The notes under the pieces are model-generated. The model had not been told where the DNA came from. It saw only the letters and a list, made by a program, of their open reading frames with translations, and ran no database searches. DNA of 64,000 nucleotides from Actinomycetospora sp. NBRC 106378. Its GTDB lineage: Bacteria > Actinomycetota > Actinomycetes > Mycobacteriales > Pseudonocardiaceae. Both the position numbers and the translations under genes were made by a program. The stretch lies in assembly GCF_030269685.1 (NCBI RefSeq), contig NZ_BSTT01000004.1, forward strand, positions 1 to 64,000, in the 5' to 3' direction. This document shows, piece after piece, positions 8,537-16,363 of this stretch (positions are counted from its first letter, which is position 1; each line of letters opens with the position of its first letter).

Positions 8537-9311
8537 CGTCGGACGGGTCGGCCAGGCCCGCGAGCCGGCGTACCTCCGCACCGAGCATCCGCGGGCACGC
8601 GACGGGGCCCGAGAAGCCGAGGCGGACGTCGTGGTCGCCGTGGGCGGTCTCGACCCGCAGTCGCAGGCCGAGCCGGTCCACGCCGAGCGGCACCACGGTG
8701 TGCTCCGGGCGGCGCAGCGCGACCGGCAGGTGATGGGCGAGGCCCGCCACCAGCGAGCCGTGCGCGCCCGCGAGGTGCGCGAGCCACGCGTCGCCGCACT
8801 CGGTGAACGGGTCGGCCGGGGCGGCGGCGACCTCGGCGGGGGTGAACGTGCCGGTCCCCTCGGCGTCGCTCAGCACCACCGACGCCGGGTCCAGGCGCAG
8901 CAGGACGTCGGCGTGCCCGACGTCGAGCAGGCGTTCGTCGGGCCGGTCGGCGGCGATCCGCAGCGCGGCGCGGCGGGCGACCCGGGCCGGGAGCACCCGG
9001 ACCCGCCCGCACACCCAGACCAGGCCCCGGACCGGCTGGCGCACCGCGATCGGGGCGGTGTCGGAGAGCTCCATCATCACGGGCAGGTGCTCGGCGGCGC
9101 GGGTGGCCGCGACGAGTGGGTGGTCGGCCGGGACCTGCAGGGTCGCCGCCCCGGAGGCCGGGACGTGGTGGAGCGTCGGGACGACCCGCTCGATCTCCTC
9201 CACTCCGGGCGACCCGGTGATCAGCGCCGCGGCCGACGCCCGCGTGGCCGTGGCCCGGGCGCGTTCGGCCGGACTGGGGACGGCGGGCTGGGGCGGGCAG
9301 CTCCTGGCCAC
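8505..9311 (-). CDS. DUF2470 protein, iron-regulated (Rv3839-like)
   Basis: This 268-residue protein has an N-terminal flavin-reductase/pyridoxamine-oxidase-like split-barrel half (SPAERARATATRASAAALI through RGLVWVCGRVRVLP). A C-terminal DUF2470 domain (DPFTECGDAWLAHLAGAHG ... DRLGLRLRVET) follows. Proteins with this layout are linked to haem or iron use. In M. tuberculosis the likely counterpart, Rv3839, is known as an IdeR target. A near-consensus IdeR box lies 36 bases upstream of the ATG. With the adjacent pheA and histidine phosphatase genes and the nearby ferritin, this reproduces the mycobacterial gene neighbourhood. Expression is expected to rise under iron limitation. Confidence 0.83.
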   Translation of the reverse strand: MARSCPPQPAVPSPAERARATATRASAAALITGSPGVEEIERVVPTLHHVPASGAATLQVPADHPLVAATRAAEHLPVMMELSDTAPIAVRQPVRGLVWVCGRVRVLPARVARRAALRIAADRPDERLLDVGHADVLLRLDPASVVLSDAEGTGTFTPAEVAAAPADPFTECGDAWLAHLAGAHGSLVAGLAHHLPVALRRPEHTVVPLGVDRLGLRLRVETAHGDHDVRLGFSGPVACPRMLGAEVRRLAGLADPSDVSPPRRAAER

Positions 9312-9347
9312 GGCGGGCTCCTCACGGTCGACTCCTCGGCGGAGAAC

Positions 9348-9366
9348 TTAGGTGAGCCTAACCGAA
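9348..9366 (-). promoter_or_regulatory. IdeR/DtxR iron box upstream of the DUF2470 gene
   Basis: TTAGGTGAGCCTAACCGAA agrees with the 19-bp IdeR/DmdR consensus (TTAGGTTAGGCTAACCTAA) at 16 of 19 positions. Its core TTAGG..AGCCTAA is clearly palindromic. It sits 36 bases before the ATG at 9311, a position where a bound repressor would block transcription when iron is plentiful. The divergent gene starting at 9438 could be affected too. Confidence 0.82.
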
Positions 9367-9437
9367 GCGAGGGGTGTCAGGGCAAGCGTCGGCGCCCGGT
9401 GGACGGGACCGCGTCACCCGCCCGCTACCGTGCCCTC

Positions 9438-10355
9438 GTGTCCACCGTCCCCCAGGCCGGTGGGGCACCGGTCGACGGTGTGCCCACGCTCCTCGCGCGC
9501 ATCCTCGACGACGCGGCGCTCGTGTCGCCCGGTCCGCGCCGCGAGATGGGCGACGTCGTCGCCGCCCACCTCGACGCCCGCCTCGGTGAGCACGGTGGCC
9601 TGCTTGGGGCCCTGGTCGTCCCGGTCTCGCGGCTGCAGGAGTTCGTCGCCGAGCTGGTCAAGCGCCGCCCGTCCGCCCCGCTCCCGGTCGCGCTGTCGGT
9701 GGACACCGGTCTCGGCGGGGTGCCGAAGGCGCTGTCGCTGACGTCCTCGCGCGCCGCCCTGCTGACCACGGGCACCGTCGAGATGCCCGCGCCGCACGAC
9801 GTCGACTCGATCTGGCTGGAGCGGGTCACCGAGTTCGTGCCCGACGAGGTCGTCGCGGTGGTCGAACCGCGCCGCCCCGACGTCGACGGCTCCGACGACT
9901 GGATCGACGGGGTCCGGCGGGTGGTCGGCCATGGCTGCCGGCCGAAGCTGCGCTGCGGCGGCGACCGCGCCGGGGTGTTCCCCGGCGTCACCGACGTGTC
10001 GCGCTTCCTCGCCGTCGTGGCCGCCTCCGGGCGGTCGTTCACGGCCAGCATCGGGCTGCAGTCCGCGGCGCGTCACGTCGACCCGGAGACCGGCTTCGAC
10101 CACCACGGCTGGCTGAACCTCCTGGTGGCGGTGGCGCGGGCCCTGGAGGCGGCGCCCGCGGACGGGGCCGTGTCCGACGAGCTGGTCGAGGAGGTCCGCA
10201 GCGCCCTCGAGGCCACCGACGCGGACGCCCTGGCCCGGGAGGCGGCGACGTTCGACGAGGGCACGGCCGGCCGCGTGCGCGGGCTGCTGTCGTCGTTCGG
10301 GTCGACCGCGCCGGCGGACCAGGGCGCCGAGATGGCGCGCCTGGGGCTGGTCTAG
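9438..10355 (+). CDS. Conserved actinobacterial protein of unknown function, upstream of pheA
   Basis: This cytoplasmic protein has 305 residues and no signal or membrane segment. The alternating hydrophobic pattern with a conserved Gly/Asp loop suggests an alpha/beta fold. A recognisable family signature occurs late in the protein: KLRCGG, then FTASIGLQSAARHVD, ETGFDHHGWLNLLVA. I know this signature from unnamed actinobacterial proteins, where the middle motif usually reads more like AGLHH. The start GTG 9438 is chosen because upstream sequence is the iron-box promoter region. The TAG stop shares its last G with the GTG of pheA, implying coupled translation. Confidence 0.75.
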   Translation: MSTVPQAGGAPVDGVPTLLARILDDAALVSPGPRREMGDVVAAHLDARLGEHGGLLGALVVPVSRLQEFVAELVKRRPSAPLPVALSVDTGLGGVPKALSLTSSRAALLTTGTVEMPAPHDVDSIWLERVTEFVPDEVVAVVEPRRPDVDGSDDWIDGVRRVVGHGCRPKLRCGGDRAGVFPGVTDVSRFLAVVAASGRSFTASIGLQSAARHVDPETGFDHHGWLNLLVAVARALEAAPADGAVSDELVEEVRSALEATDADALAREAATFDEGTAGRVRGLLSSFGSTAPADQGAEMARLGLV

Positions 10356-11338
10356 TGCGCATCGCGTTCCTCGGCCCGCACGGGACGTTCTGCGAGCAGG
10401 CGCTGGGTTCGGTGCTCGGCGACTTCCCGGGCGCGTCGACCGAGCCTGCCGCCAGCACCACCGCGGCGCTGGACGCCCTGCGCTCCGGTGCCGCCGACCT
10501 CGCCTGTGTGCCCATCGAGAGCTCGGTGGAGGGCGCGGTGCCGGCGACGATGGACGGGCTGGTGGAGTCGCCACCCGTCGTCGTGATCCGGGAGATCCTG
10601 CTGCCGGTGCGCTTCGGGGTGCTCGTGCGGCGGGGGACGACCGCCGCCGACGTCGCCACCGTCGCCTCCCACCCGCACGGCGAGGCGCAGACCCGCCGGT
10701 GGCTGGCCACGCACCTGCCGCACGCCGAGGTGCGGATGACGCCGTCGACGGCCGCCGCCGCGGCGGCCGTGGCCGACGGCCAGGTCGACGCCGCCGTGTG
10801 CGCCCCCGTCGCCGCCCGCCACTACGGGCTGGAGGTGCTGGCCGACGGCGTGCACGACACCGGCGACGCCGTGACCCGCTTCGTGGTCGTCGCGCCCGCC
10901 GGGGCCGCGCTGCCCGCCCCGACCGGTGCCGACCGCACCTCGATCGCCGCCACCACGGTCAACGAGCCCGGCGCGCTGCTCGCGATCCTCACCGAGTTCG
11001 CGATCCGCGGCGTCGACCTCACCCGCATCGAGTCGCGGCCGTCCAAGGCGCGACTCGGCACCTACTGGTTCTTCCTCGACGGTGCCGGCCACGTCGCCGA
11101 GGCCGCGATGGGCGAGGCCCTGACGGCCCTGCACCGGCGCTGCACCGACCTGCGCTTCCTCGGCTCGTACCCGCGCGCCACCGTCCCGTCCGGCTCGACG
11201 GCCCCGTCGCCGCCGGTCGCCGCGACGGTGGCGGGGCAGGGGCCGGAGGACTACGCGGCCGCCGAGGACTGGTTGCGCGCCCTGCGCGCGGTGCGATCCC
11301 TGCCATCCCGCCCGGCCACCGGGCCCGACGTCGGGTAG
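10355..11338 (+). CDS. pheA: Prephenate dehydratase
   Basis: This monofunctional enzyme converts prephenate to phenylpyruvate in phenylalanine biosynthesis. The N-terminal domain begins FLGPHGTFCEQAL. It contains the substrate-binding segments IESSVEGAV and the catalytic TRF motif in DAVTRFVVV. The C-terminal ACT domain has NEPGALLAILTEF and ESRPSKARLGTYWFFLD, the allosteric phenylalanine-binding GALV and ESRP motifs, so feedback inhibition is expected. Length is 327 residues, as in mycobacterial PheA. The GTG start overlaps the preceding stop codon. The following histidine phosphatase begins two bases after the pheA stop, the same order as in M. tuberculosis. Confidence 0.95.
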   Translation: MRIAFLGPHGTFCEQALGSVLGDFPGASTEPAASTTAALDALRSGAADLACVPIESSVEGAVPATMDGLVESPPVVVIREILLPVRFGVLVRRGTTAADVATVASHPHGEAQTRRWLATHLPHAEVRMTPSTAAAAAAVADGQVDAAVCAPVAARHYGLEVLADGVHDTGDAVTRFVVVAPAGAALPAPTGADRTSIAATTVNEPGALLAILTEFAIRGVDLTRIESRPSKARLGTYWFFLDGAGHVAEAAMGEALTALHRRCTDLRFLGSYPRATVPSGSTAPSPPVAATVAGQGPEDYAAAEDWLRALRAVRSLPSRPATGPDVG

Positions 11339-11340
11339 AC

Positions 11341-11994
11341 GTGGAGACCGTGCCGACCCTGGTGCTCGCCCGTCACGGACAGACCCCTGCCAACGTCAGC
11401 AAGATCCTCGACACCGTCCTGCCCGGTCCCGGGCTCACCGACCTCGGCCGGCTGCAGGCCGAGGCGCTCGGCAAGGAGCTGTCGGAGATCGGCGTGACCG
11501 ACCTGTACGGGTCGGCGGCGCGGCGCGCGCAGGAGACCGCCGGAGTGGTCGGCACGGTGCTCGGTCTCACGCCCGGCACGGTCGACGGCGTCCACGAGGT
11601 GCAGGTCGGCGACCTGGAGGGCCGGTCCGACGACGAGTCGGTCGGCGTGTTCCGCTCGATCTACGACGCCTGGCGCGCCGGGGACCTCACCGCGCGCATG
11701 CCCGGCGGTGAGTCGGGCCAGGACGTGCTCGACCGCTACCTCCCCGCGGTGGAGGAACTCCGCGACCGTCACCCCGACGGCACGACGGTGCTCGTCAGCC
11801 ACGGCGCCGTGCTCCGCCTCGTCGGGCACGCCCTCGCGGGTGGGAGCGACCTGCGTCCGGACGGCGACGACCACCTCGACAACTGCGGCCGCCTCGAGTT
11901 CGAGGGCCTTCCCGACGGCGGGTGGCGCCTCGTCGCGTGGCGCCGCGAGGCCCCGGGGGGCCTGGCCTCCAGCCGCGACGCGACCGGCGGCTGA
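11341..11994 (+). CDS. Histidine phosphatase (phosphoglycerate-mutase-like)
   Basis: This protein has 217 residues with the phosphoenzyme motif LARHGQTPAN near the N terminus, ARRAQETA in the middle and the second catalytic histidine in VLVSHGAVLRL. It belongs to the branch-1 histidine phosphatases. The true substrate is unknown, and it is probably not the glycolytic mutase because the insert regions are short. It begins at GTG 11341, two bases after pheA; GTG 11350 is an alternative. The two genes form an operon with the upstream unknown gene. Confidence 0.9.
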   Translation: METVPTLVLARHGQTPANVSKILDTVLPGPGLTDLGRLQAEALGKELSEIGVTDLYGSAARRAQETAGVVGTVLGLTPGTVDGVHEVQVGDLEGRSDDESVGVFRSIYDAWRAGDLTARMPGGESGQDVLDRYLPAVEELRDRHPDGTTVLVSHGAVLRLVGHALAGGSDLRPDGDDHLDNCGRLEFEGLPDGGWRLVAWRREAPGGLASSRDATGG

Positions 11995-12029
11995 GGGGCT
12001 CCCGCGCCGCCCTTGCCCTGCCGCCCGAC

Positions 12030-12123
12030 GCGAGGGTGACGTGGGGCAGGTTCCTGGGGCCTTGGACCTGCGTGGTGTGTACCTCGGTGGGGCCACGGGT
12101 CCGGAGCCGGCCGCTCCCGGTCC
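12030..12123 (+). repeat. 56-nt palindromic element, copy A, in a tandem duplication
   Basis: Bases 12030-12085 form an imperfect palindrome that opens GCGAGGGTGACGTGGGGCAG and closes CCTGCGTGGTGTGTACCTC. The outer arms GAGGGT and ACCTC and the inner GGGCAGGT and ACCTGC pair with each other. A G+C-rich tail to 12123 contains GGGTCCGGAGCCGGCCG. The unit is followed directly by copy B, with the same tail, in the 277-base spacer between two convergent genes. Confidence 0.85.
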
Positions 12124-12208
12124 GCGAGGGTGACGTGAGGCAGCTTCCCGGGCGGTATGGCCTGCCTGGTGTGCATCTCGGCTGGGCCTGCGGGTCCGGA
12201 GCCGGCCG
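12124..12208 (+). repeat. 56-nt palindromic element, copy B, second unit of the tandem duplication
   Basis: Bases 12124-12179 align with copy A over exactly 56 positions, with about a dozen substitutions. They are followed by a nearly identical tail (GGGTCCGGAGCCGGCCG). The remaining spacer to 12271 contains nothing recognised. Whether the pair terminates both converging transcripts cannot be told from sequence alone. Confidence 0.85.
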
Positions 12209-12271
12209 ACGATGGCGCGTCGGACGCACCCAGTGGGAGCAGCCCTCCATCGTCGGGTGGTCGGAGGGTGC

Positions 12272-12514
12272 TCAGGCCCCCTGGTCGGCGACGTACTTCC
12301 GCCCGGCGTCGGTGACCGCGACGTGGACGAACCGCCGGCCGACCTCGGCCGGGCTCACGTCCACGATCAGGCCGGCCGCCTCGAGCTGGGCGAGGAACGC
12401 GTCGAACTGGGCCTGCTGCTCCTCGGCGACGCCCCCCGCCAACGCCGACTCGGGGATCACCCGCTCCCCGGCGCCGTCCACGGCGTGCAGGAACTCCGCG
12501 ATCAGGTCCGCCAT
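12272..12514 (-). CDS. Small hypothetical protein with winged-helix-like C terminus
   Basis: This acidic protein has 80 residues, beginning MADLIAEFLHAVDGAGERVIP. Its end, FVHVAVTDAGRKYVADQGA, resembles the wing and last helix of small winged-helix domains. There is no signal sequence and no cysteine. It is not recognised as a named family. It lies on the same strand downstream of the metallopeptidase gene, separated by copy C of the 56-nt element. Codon use matches the neighbours. Confidence 0.6.
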   Translation of the reverse strand: MADLIAEFLHAVDGAGERVIPESALAGGVAEEQQAQFDAFLAQLEAAGLIVDVSPAEVGRRFVHVAVTDAGRKYVADQGA

Positions 12515-12608
12515 GGGCGGCCAGGCTGCCCGCCCGGCAGCGGTCCGTCCACCCCGGTCCCGCCGGGCGCGACCCGACCCGTCGTCGGGAAGGGGCCCGG
12601 CCCGCCGC

Positions 12609-12664
12609 GAGGTACACCTCAGGCAGACCGGCGGGCGCCGGAACCTGCTCCCTGTGACCCTCGC
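12609..12664 (-). repeat. 56-nt palindromic element, copy C, inverted
   Basis: Read on the minus strand, this segment opens GCGAGGGTCACAGGGAGCAG and closes CTGAGGTGTACCTC. It is exactly 56 nt, like copies A, B and D. It lies 19 bases beyond the stop codon of the metallopeptidase and 94 bases upstream of the next gene on the same strand. Confidence 0.83.
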
Positions 12665-12683
12665 GGCGACCGGGCGACGCGGC

Positions 12684-13031
12684 TCAGCCCCAGCCGTGCC
12701 GGTGCAGGGTCTCCTCGTCGATCCCGAAGTGGTGGGCGATCTCGTGCACCACGGTGATCGCGACCTCGTCGCGCAGCTCGTCCTCGTCGGCGCACAGGTC
12801 CACGAGCGCGTCGCGGTAGAGCGTGATCCGGTCGGGCAGGACGCCGCCGTAGTCGCTCGTGCGCTCGGTCAGGGCGACGCCCTCGTACAGCCCGAGGAGC
12901 TCCGGCTCGTCGGGGTGGCGCTCCTCGACGAGGACGACGACGTTGTCCATCGCCCGCAGCAGCTCGGGCGGGAGCTCGTCGAGGGCCTCCCCGACGAGCT
13001 CCTCGAACCGGTCCGGGGTGACCCCGTCCAC
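12684..13031 (-). CDS. Small zinc metallopeptidase (MPN/DUF1025-type, Rv3836-like)
   Basis: This 115-residue protein ends with the zincin motif VVHEIAHHFGID, where H96, E97 and H100 are the first two zinc ligands and the catalytic base. The downstream EETLH may supply the third ligand. The segment DRITLYRDALVDLC before it is typical of this compact family. Members are cytoplasmic by sequence and have no well-defined substrate. The GTG at 13031 lies just after the stop codon of the upstream septum-formation-type gene, as in the corresponding M. tuberculosis neighbourhood (Rv3835-Rv3836, from memory). Confidence 0.87.
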   Translation of the reverse strand: MDGVTPDRFEELVGEALDELPPELLRAMDNVVVLVEERHPDEPELLGLYEGVALTERTSDYGGVLPDRITLYRDALVDLCADEDELRDEVAITVVHEIAHHFGIDEETLHRHGWG

Positions 13032-13039
13032 GGCCGGAC

Positions 13040-14230
13040 TCAGTTGGCCGGCGCCGGCGTCTGCTGCTGGCCGATCCCGGGCAGGGGCACCGGAAGCTGC
13101 AGACCCGGCTGGGTGGGCTGCGTGGGCTGGGCCGGGTCGACGGCGTCGGGGGCGGTCGACGTGGTGGTGGCCGGCGCCTCGGCGGGTGCCCCGGCGGGCG
13201 GGAGCGGGTCGGCCGAGGCGGGGGCCTCGCCGCCGATCGTCACGCCGTCCTTCACCGCGCCGGTGAGCGGGGCGAACCCCGAGTTGTCGCCGAGCAGCGC
13301 ACCCATGTTGCAGCTGACCCGCCGCGTGCCCGCGTCCCAGGACGCCTGGTTGATGTTCGTCCAGTACACGGTGAGCTTGGAGTCGGTCAGCTTCTGCGCG
13401 CCGACCGCGTCCTGGGCGACCTTCGTGCACTCCGGCTGCAGGAAGTTGTCCTGGTCGTCGACCGAGGGCAGGCCGCCCGGGAACTTCTGGCCCAGGTCCA
13501 CGGTGCCGGCGACCTCGGCGGCGTGCGTCTTCGCGCACGAGGACACGGGGTCGGACACCTCCTTGCCCGCGAGGCCCAGGCAGGTGCCGGGCGCGAAGAC
13601 GACGGCCTGGTCGGCGTCGGCGACCTTGCCGGTCGAGGAGAACAGCGCGCCCGAGCGGCCGGGGGCCTGCAGGCCGCAGCGCACGGTGCGGTCGCCGTCC
13701 TCCCACGCCGACTGGGTGGGCTTGAGCGCGCCGACCTTGTAGCGGCCCGTGGGGTCGAGGGCCTTGCCGAGGTAGCTCTGGACCAACCGGCCGCACTGCG
13801 CGGACACGAGCTGCTGCCAGGCCGCGTCGCCGGGGAACGGGGCGCCGTCGGGCAACGCCGCCTGCACCGGGCCCGCCGTCTCGAACAGGTGCGACTGCGC
13901 GCAGGGCACCTGGGAGACGTCCGAGCCGTCGGCCGTCGTCCAGGTCAGGCACGTGCCCGGGGTGGAGGGGAGCTCCGTCCGGTCGGTCGAGGGGCCGGTG
14001 CTGGAGCCGCCGAGGATGCCGGGCGAGCCGCCCTCGTTCGAGGCCAGGCCGAGGAAGCCGAGGCTGGAGCCGGTGGCCGCGAGCGCGGAGGCCGCGAGGA
14101 GCATGACGAGGGCGCCGACCAGGATGCCCACGACACCACGGCGCGCGATGAGCCGCCGGCCGGCGTGGTCGTCCCGGTCGGTGTCTGGTTCGTCCCCTCC
14201 GCCGGAGGACGGGCGTTCCCGTACGAGCAT
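13040..14230 (-). CDS. Membrane protein with extracytoplasmic septum-formation-type repeats
   Basis: This 396-residue protein has a short basic cytoplasmic start, one transmembrane helix at about residues 29-50 and a long extracytoplasmic region. That region contains two related cysteine-bearing modules: TCLTWTTADGSDVSQVPCAQSH with QCGRLVQSYLG, and TCLGLAGKEVSDPVSSCAKTH with ECTKVAQDAVG. This pattern fits the actinobacterial septum-formation protein family. The last 80 residues are Pro/Ala/Thr/Gln-rich and probably disordered. Six or more cysteines in pairs suggest disulphides. The ATG 14230 faces the divergent gene at 14331. Function is inferred from family naming only. Confidence 0.78.
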   Translation of the reverse strand: MLVRERPSSGGGDEPDTDRDDHAGRRLIARRGVVGILVGALVMLLAASALAATGSSLGFLGLASNEGGSPGILGGSSTGPSTDRTELPSTPGTCLTWTTADGSDVSQVPCAQSHLFETAGPVQAALPDGAPFPGDAAWQQLVSAQCGRLVQSYLGKALDPTGRYKVGALKPTQSAWEDGDRTVRCGLQAPGRSGALFSSTGKVADADQAVVFAPGTCLGLAGKEVSDPVSSCAKTHAAEVAGTVDLGQKFPGGLPSVDDQDNFLQPECTKVAQDAVGAQKLTDSKLTVYWTNINQASWDAGTRRVSCNMGALLGDNSGFAPLTGAVKDGVTIGGEAPASADPLPPAGAPAEAPATTTSTAPDAVDPAQPTQPTQPGLQLPVPLPGIGQQQTPAPAN

Positions 14231-14330
14231 GGTCCTGCCATCATGCCGCGTGCCCGGTTCGTCGCCTTGACGGGGGGACGACGGGCCCGGTGATGTGATG
14301 GAGTGGAGCGATGAGCGGGGGCGACGGGTC

Positions 14331-15167
14331 ATGAGCGACCAGCCGAGCGGCGCGCACCGGGCGGACGACGCCCCGACGCCGCCGGAGGGCACGCCCACCG
14401 GCGCGCCCTCGGCGCCCGACACCGAGCAGCGGACCGCCGACGAGTGGAAGGCCGTGCAGCGCGGTGAGGCCGCGGAGCCGGACAGCGGCTCCGGCACCGG
14501 CCCCGACGGCACTCTCGTGGCGCCGACGCCCGACCCGGAGAAGCGCAAGGGCGGGATCCGCTACCAGGACCCGGAGACCACCACGCCGCGCGAGCCCACG
14601 GTCGCCGAGCAGCGCGCCCGCCGGGAGGCCGAGCGCCGCCGCCGGGCCCAGGAGGAGGCCGCGGCGGCCGCCGAGCAGCGGAAGTCGAAGATCCGCAAGC
14701 GGGTCCTCATCGGCGGGGGCGTCGCGGTGGGCATCGTCGCGATCGTGGCCATCGCCTACGCGGCCTCGGGCAGCGACGACGAGACCACCGCGCAGTGCGT
14801 CGACCAGAACGGCGTGGTGGTCGACGACAACCAGTGCGCCAGCGGCGTCCAGCAGGGCGGCTACTACAACTCCAGCGGCGCCTTCGTCCCGATCTTCCTC
14901 GGCGGGTTCGGCAACCAGTACCACTACAACTACGGGTCGAACGCGCCCGTCGGGACGGTCGCGCGCGGCGGCAGCACCAACCCGCCCGCCAGCGGGACCT
15001 CGCTGCGCGGGACGTCCGGCTCCAGCGTCGGCACCTCGAACGGCAGCAGCGGCACGGTGAGCCGGGGCGGCCTCGGCGTCGGGAGCTCGTCGTCGGGAAC
15101 CAGCGGCTCGGGCAGCCGGGGATCATCGGGCAGCTCCTCCGGCTCCGGCTCCAGCTCGGGCAGCTGA
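14331..15167 (+). CDS. Single-pass membrane protein with Gly/Ser-rich tail (YgiB/YjfM-like position)
   Basis: This 278-residue protein has an acidic disordered N terminus, a highly charged helix (AEQRARREAERRRRAQEEAA) and one transmembrane segment (VLIGGGVAVGIVAIVAIAYAA). An extracytoplasmic part follows, with a cysteine pair (CVDQNGVVVDDNQC), Tyr/Asn/Gly-rich sequence and a 100-residue Gly/Ser tail. It precedes a glutathionylspermidine-synthase-like gene by 13 bases. E. coli YgiB/YjfM (DUF1190) proteins also sit just upstream of such ligases and have SRGGFG-type ends, and SRGGLG occurs here. Homology to DUF1190 is not demonstrated; similarity of layout is what I see. Confidence 0.75.
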   Translation: MSDQPSGAHRADDAPTPPEGTPTGAPSAPDTEQRTADEWKAVQRGEAAEPDSGSGTGPDGTLVAPTPDPEKRKGGIRYQDPETTTPREPTVAEQRARREAERRRRAQEEAAAAAEQRKSKIRKRVLIGGGVAVGIVAIVAIAYAASGSDDETTAQCVDQNGVVVDDNQCASGVQQGGYYNSSGAFVPIFLGGFGNQYHYNYGSNAPVGTVARGGSTNPPASGTSLRGTSGSSVGTSNGSSGTVSRGGLGVGSSSSGTSGSGSRGSSGSSSGSGSSSGS

Positions 15168-15180
15168 CAGGCTCACCGTC

Positions 15181-16350
15181 GTGCGACGTGAACGCTCGAC
15201 CCCCCGTCCCGACTGGCGCCGGAAGATCGAGGAGCAGGGGCTCGTCTTCGGCACCCCGGCCACGAGCGCCGGCAACGGCACGCGCCCGTACTGGGACGAG
15301 TCCGTGCACTACGTGTTCGACATGGCCGAGATCCTCTCGCTGGAGGCCGACGTCGAGCTGCTGCACTCGATGTGTCTCGAGGCCGTCGACCACGTCGTGA
15401 CCGCCGGGCGGTTCCGCGACTTCGCGCTCCCGGAGTGGTGCTGGGACCAGGTGGCCGACTCCTGGAAGCGCCACGACCCGCACCTCTACGGCCGCTTCGA
15501 CCTGCGCTACGACGGGTCCGGGCCCGCGAAGCTGCTCGAGTACAACGCCGACACCCCGACGTCGCTGCTCGAGGCGTCGATCTGCCAGTGGTACTGGCTC
15601 AAGGACGTGTTCGGCGACCAGGACCAGTGGAACTCGCTGCACGAGAAGCTCGTGGCGCAGTGGGGGGCGATCGGCGCGAACCTGCCGCGCGGCGAGGTGC
15701 ACTTCTGCTGGTCGCAGGCCGACGCGACGGGCGAGGACCACGTCACCACCGCGTACCTGCAGGAGACCGCCGCCGAGGCCGGGCTGGACACCGTGGGGCT
15801 CGCGATCGAGCAGATCGGCTGGGACTCCGCGCTCGACCGGTTCGTCGACCTCGAGGAGGCCCCGATGAGCTGCGTCTGCAAGCTCTACCCCTGGGAGTGG
15901 ATCCTCGGCGACGACTTCGGCAAGCACGTCACCCGGAGCCTCCCGGAGACCCAGTGGGTCGAGCCGCTGTGGAAGACGCTGCTGTCGAACAAGGCGCTGC
16001 TCGCGGTGCTCTGGGAGATGTACCCGGGGCATCCGAACCTGCTGCCCGCCTCCCTGGGCGACCCTGGGTTCCTCACCGAGTACGTCCGCAAGCCGCTGCT
16101 CGGCCGCGAGGGCGCGAACGTGCAGATCGTGTCCGGGGCCGGAGAGCCCGTCGTCGAGACCGGCGGGGTCTACGGCGAGGAGGGCTACGTCTACCAGCTC
16201 TTCGACCCGCTGCCCGAGTTCGACGGCTACCGCCCGGTGCTCGGCGCCTGGATCGTCGGGGACGAGGCGGCCGGGATGGGGATCCGCGAGTCCGCAGGGC
16301 TGGTCACCGACAACGGCGCGGCGTTCGTGCCGCACCGGATCCCGGACTGA
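15181..16350 (+). CDS. Glutathionylspermidine-synthase-like ATP-grasp ligase (YgiC/YjfC family)
   Basis: This 389-residue protein has the length of E. coli YgiC and YjfC. Family landmarks include RPYWDES, GRFDLRYDG, LLEYNADTPTSLLEA, CKLYPWEW, SNKALLAVLWEMYPGHPNLL, YVRKPLLGREGANV and GAWIVGD near the end. The ATP-grasp domain is expected to ligate an amine to a peptide carboxylate using ATP. Stand-alone family members lack the amidase half of bifunctional Gsp synthase and have no proven substrate. Start is GTG 15181. It lies between a membrane protein and, one gene further on, a DUF350 protein, an association also seen in E. coli yjfL-yjfM-yjfC. Confidence 0.9.
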   Translation: MRRERSTPRPDWRRKIEEQGLVFGTPATSAGNGTRPYWDESVHYVFDMAEILSLEADVELLHSMCLEAVDHVVTAGRFRDFALPEWCWDQVADSWKRHDPHLYGRFDLRYDGSGPAKLLEYNADTPTSLLEASICQWYWLKDVFGDQDQWNSLHEKLVAQWGAIGANLPRGEVHFCWSQADATGEDHVTTAYLQETAAEAGLDTVGLAIEQIGWDSALDRFVDLEEAPMSCVCKLYPWEWILGDDFGKHVTRSLPETQWVEPLWKTLLSNKALLAVLWEMYPGHPNLLPASLGDPGFLTEYVRKPLLGREGANVQIVSGAGEPVVETGGVYGEEGYVYQLFDPLPEFDGYRPVLGAWIVGDEAAGMGIRESAGLVTDNGAAFVPHRIPD

Positions 16351-16363
16351 GGCGCTGCCGGGG

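Noticed and set aside
14940..15167. Gly/Ser-rich repetitive DNA as a CRISPR or tandem repeat
   Set aside because: There are no constant-length spacers or conserved direct repeats; it is coding sequence for a flexible tail.
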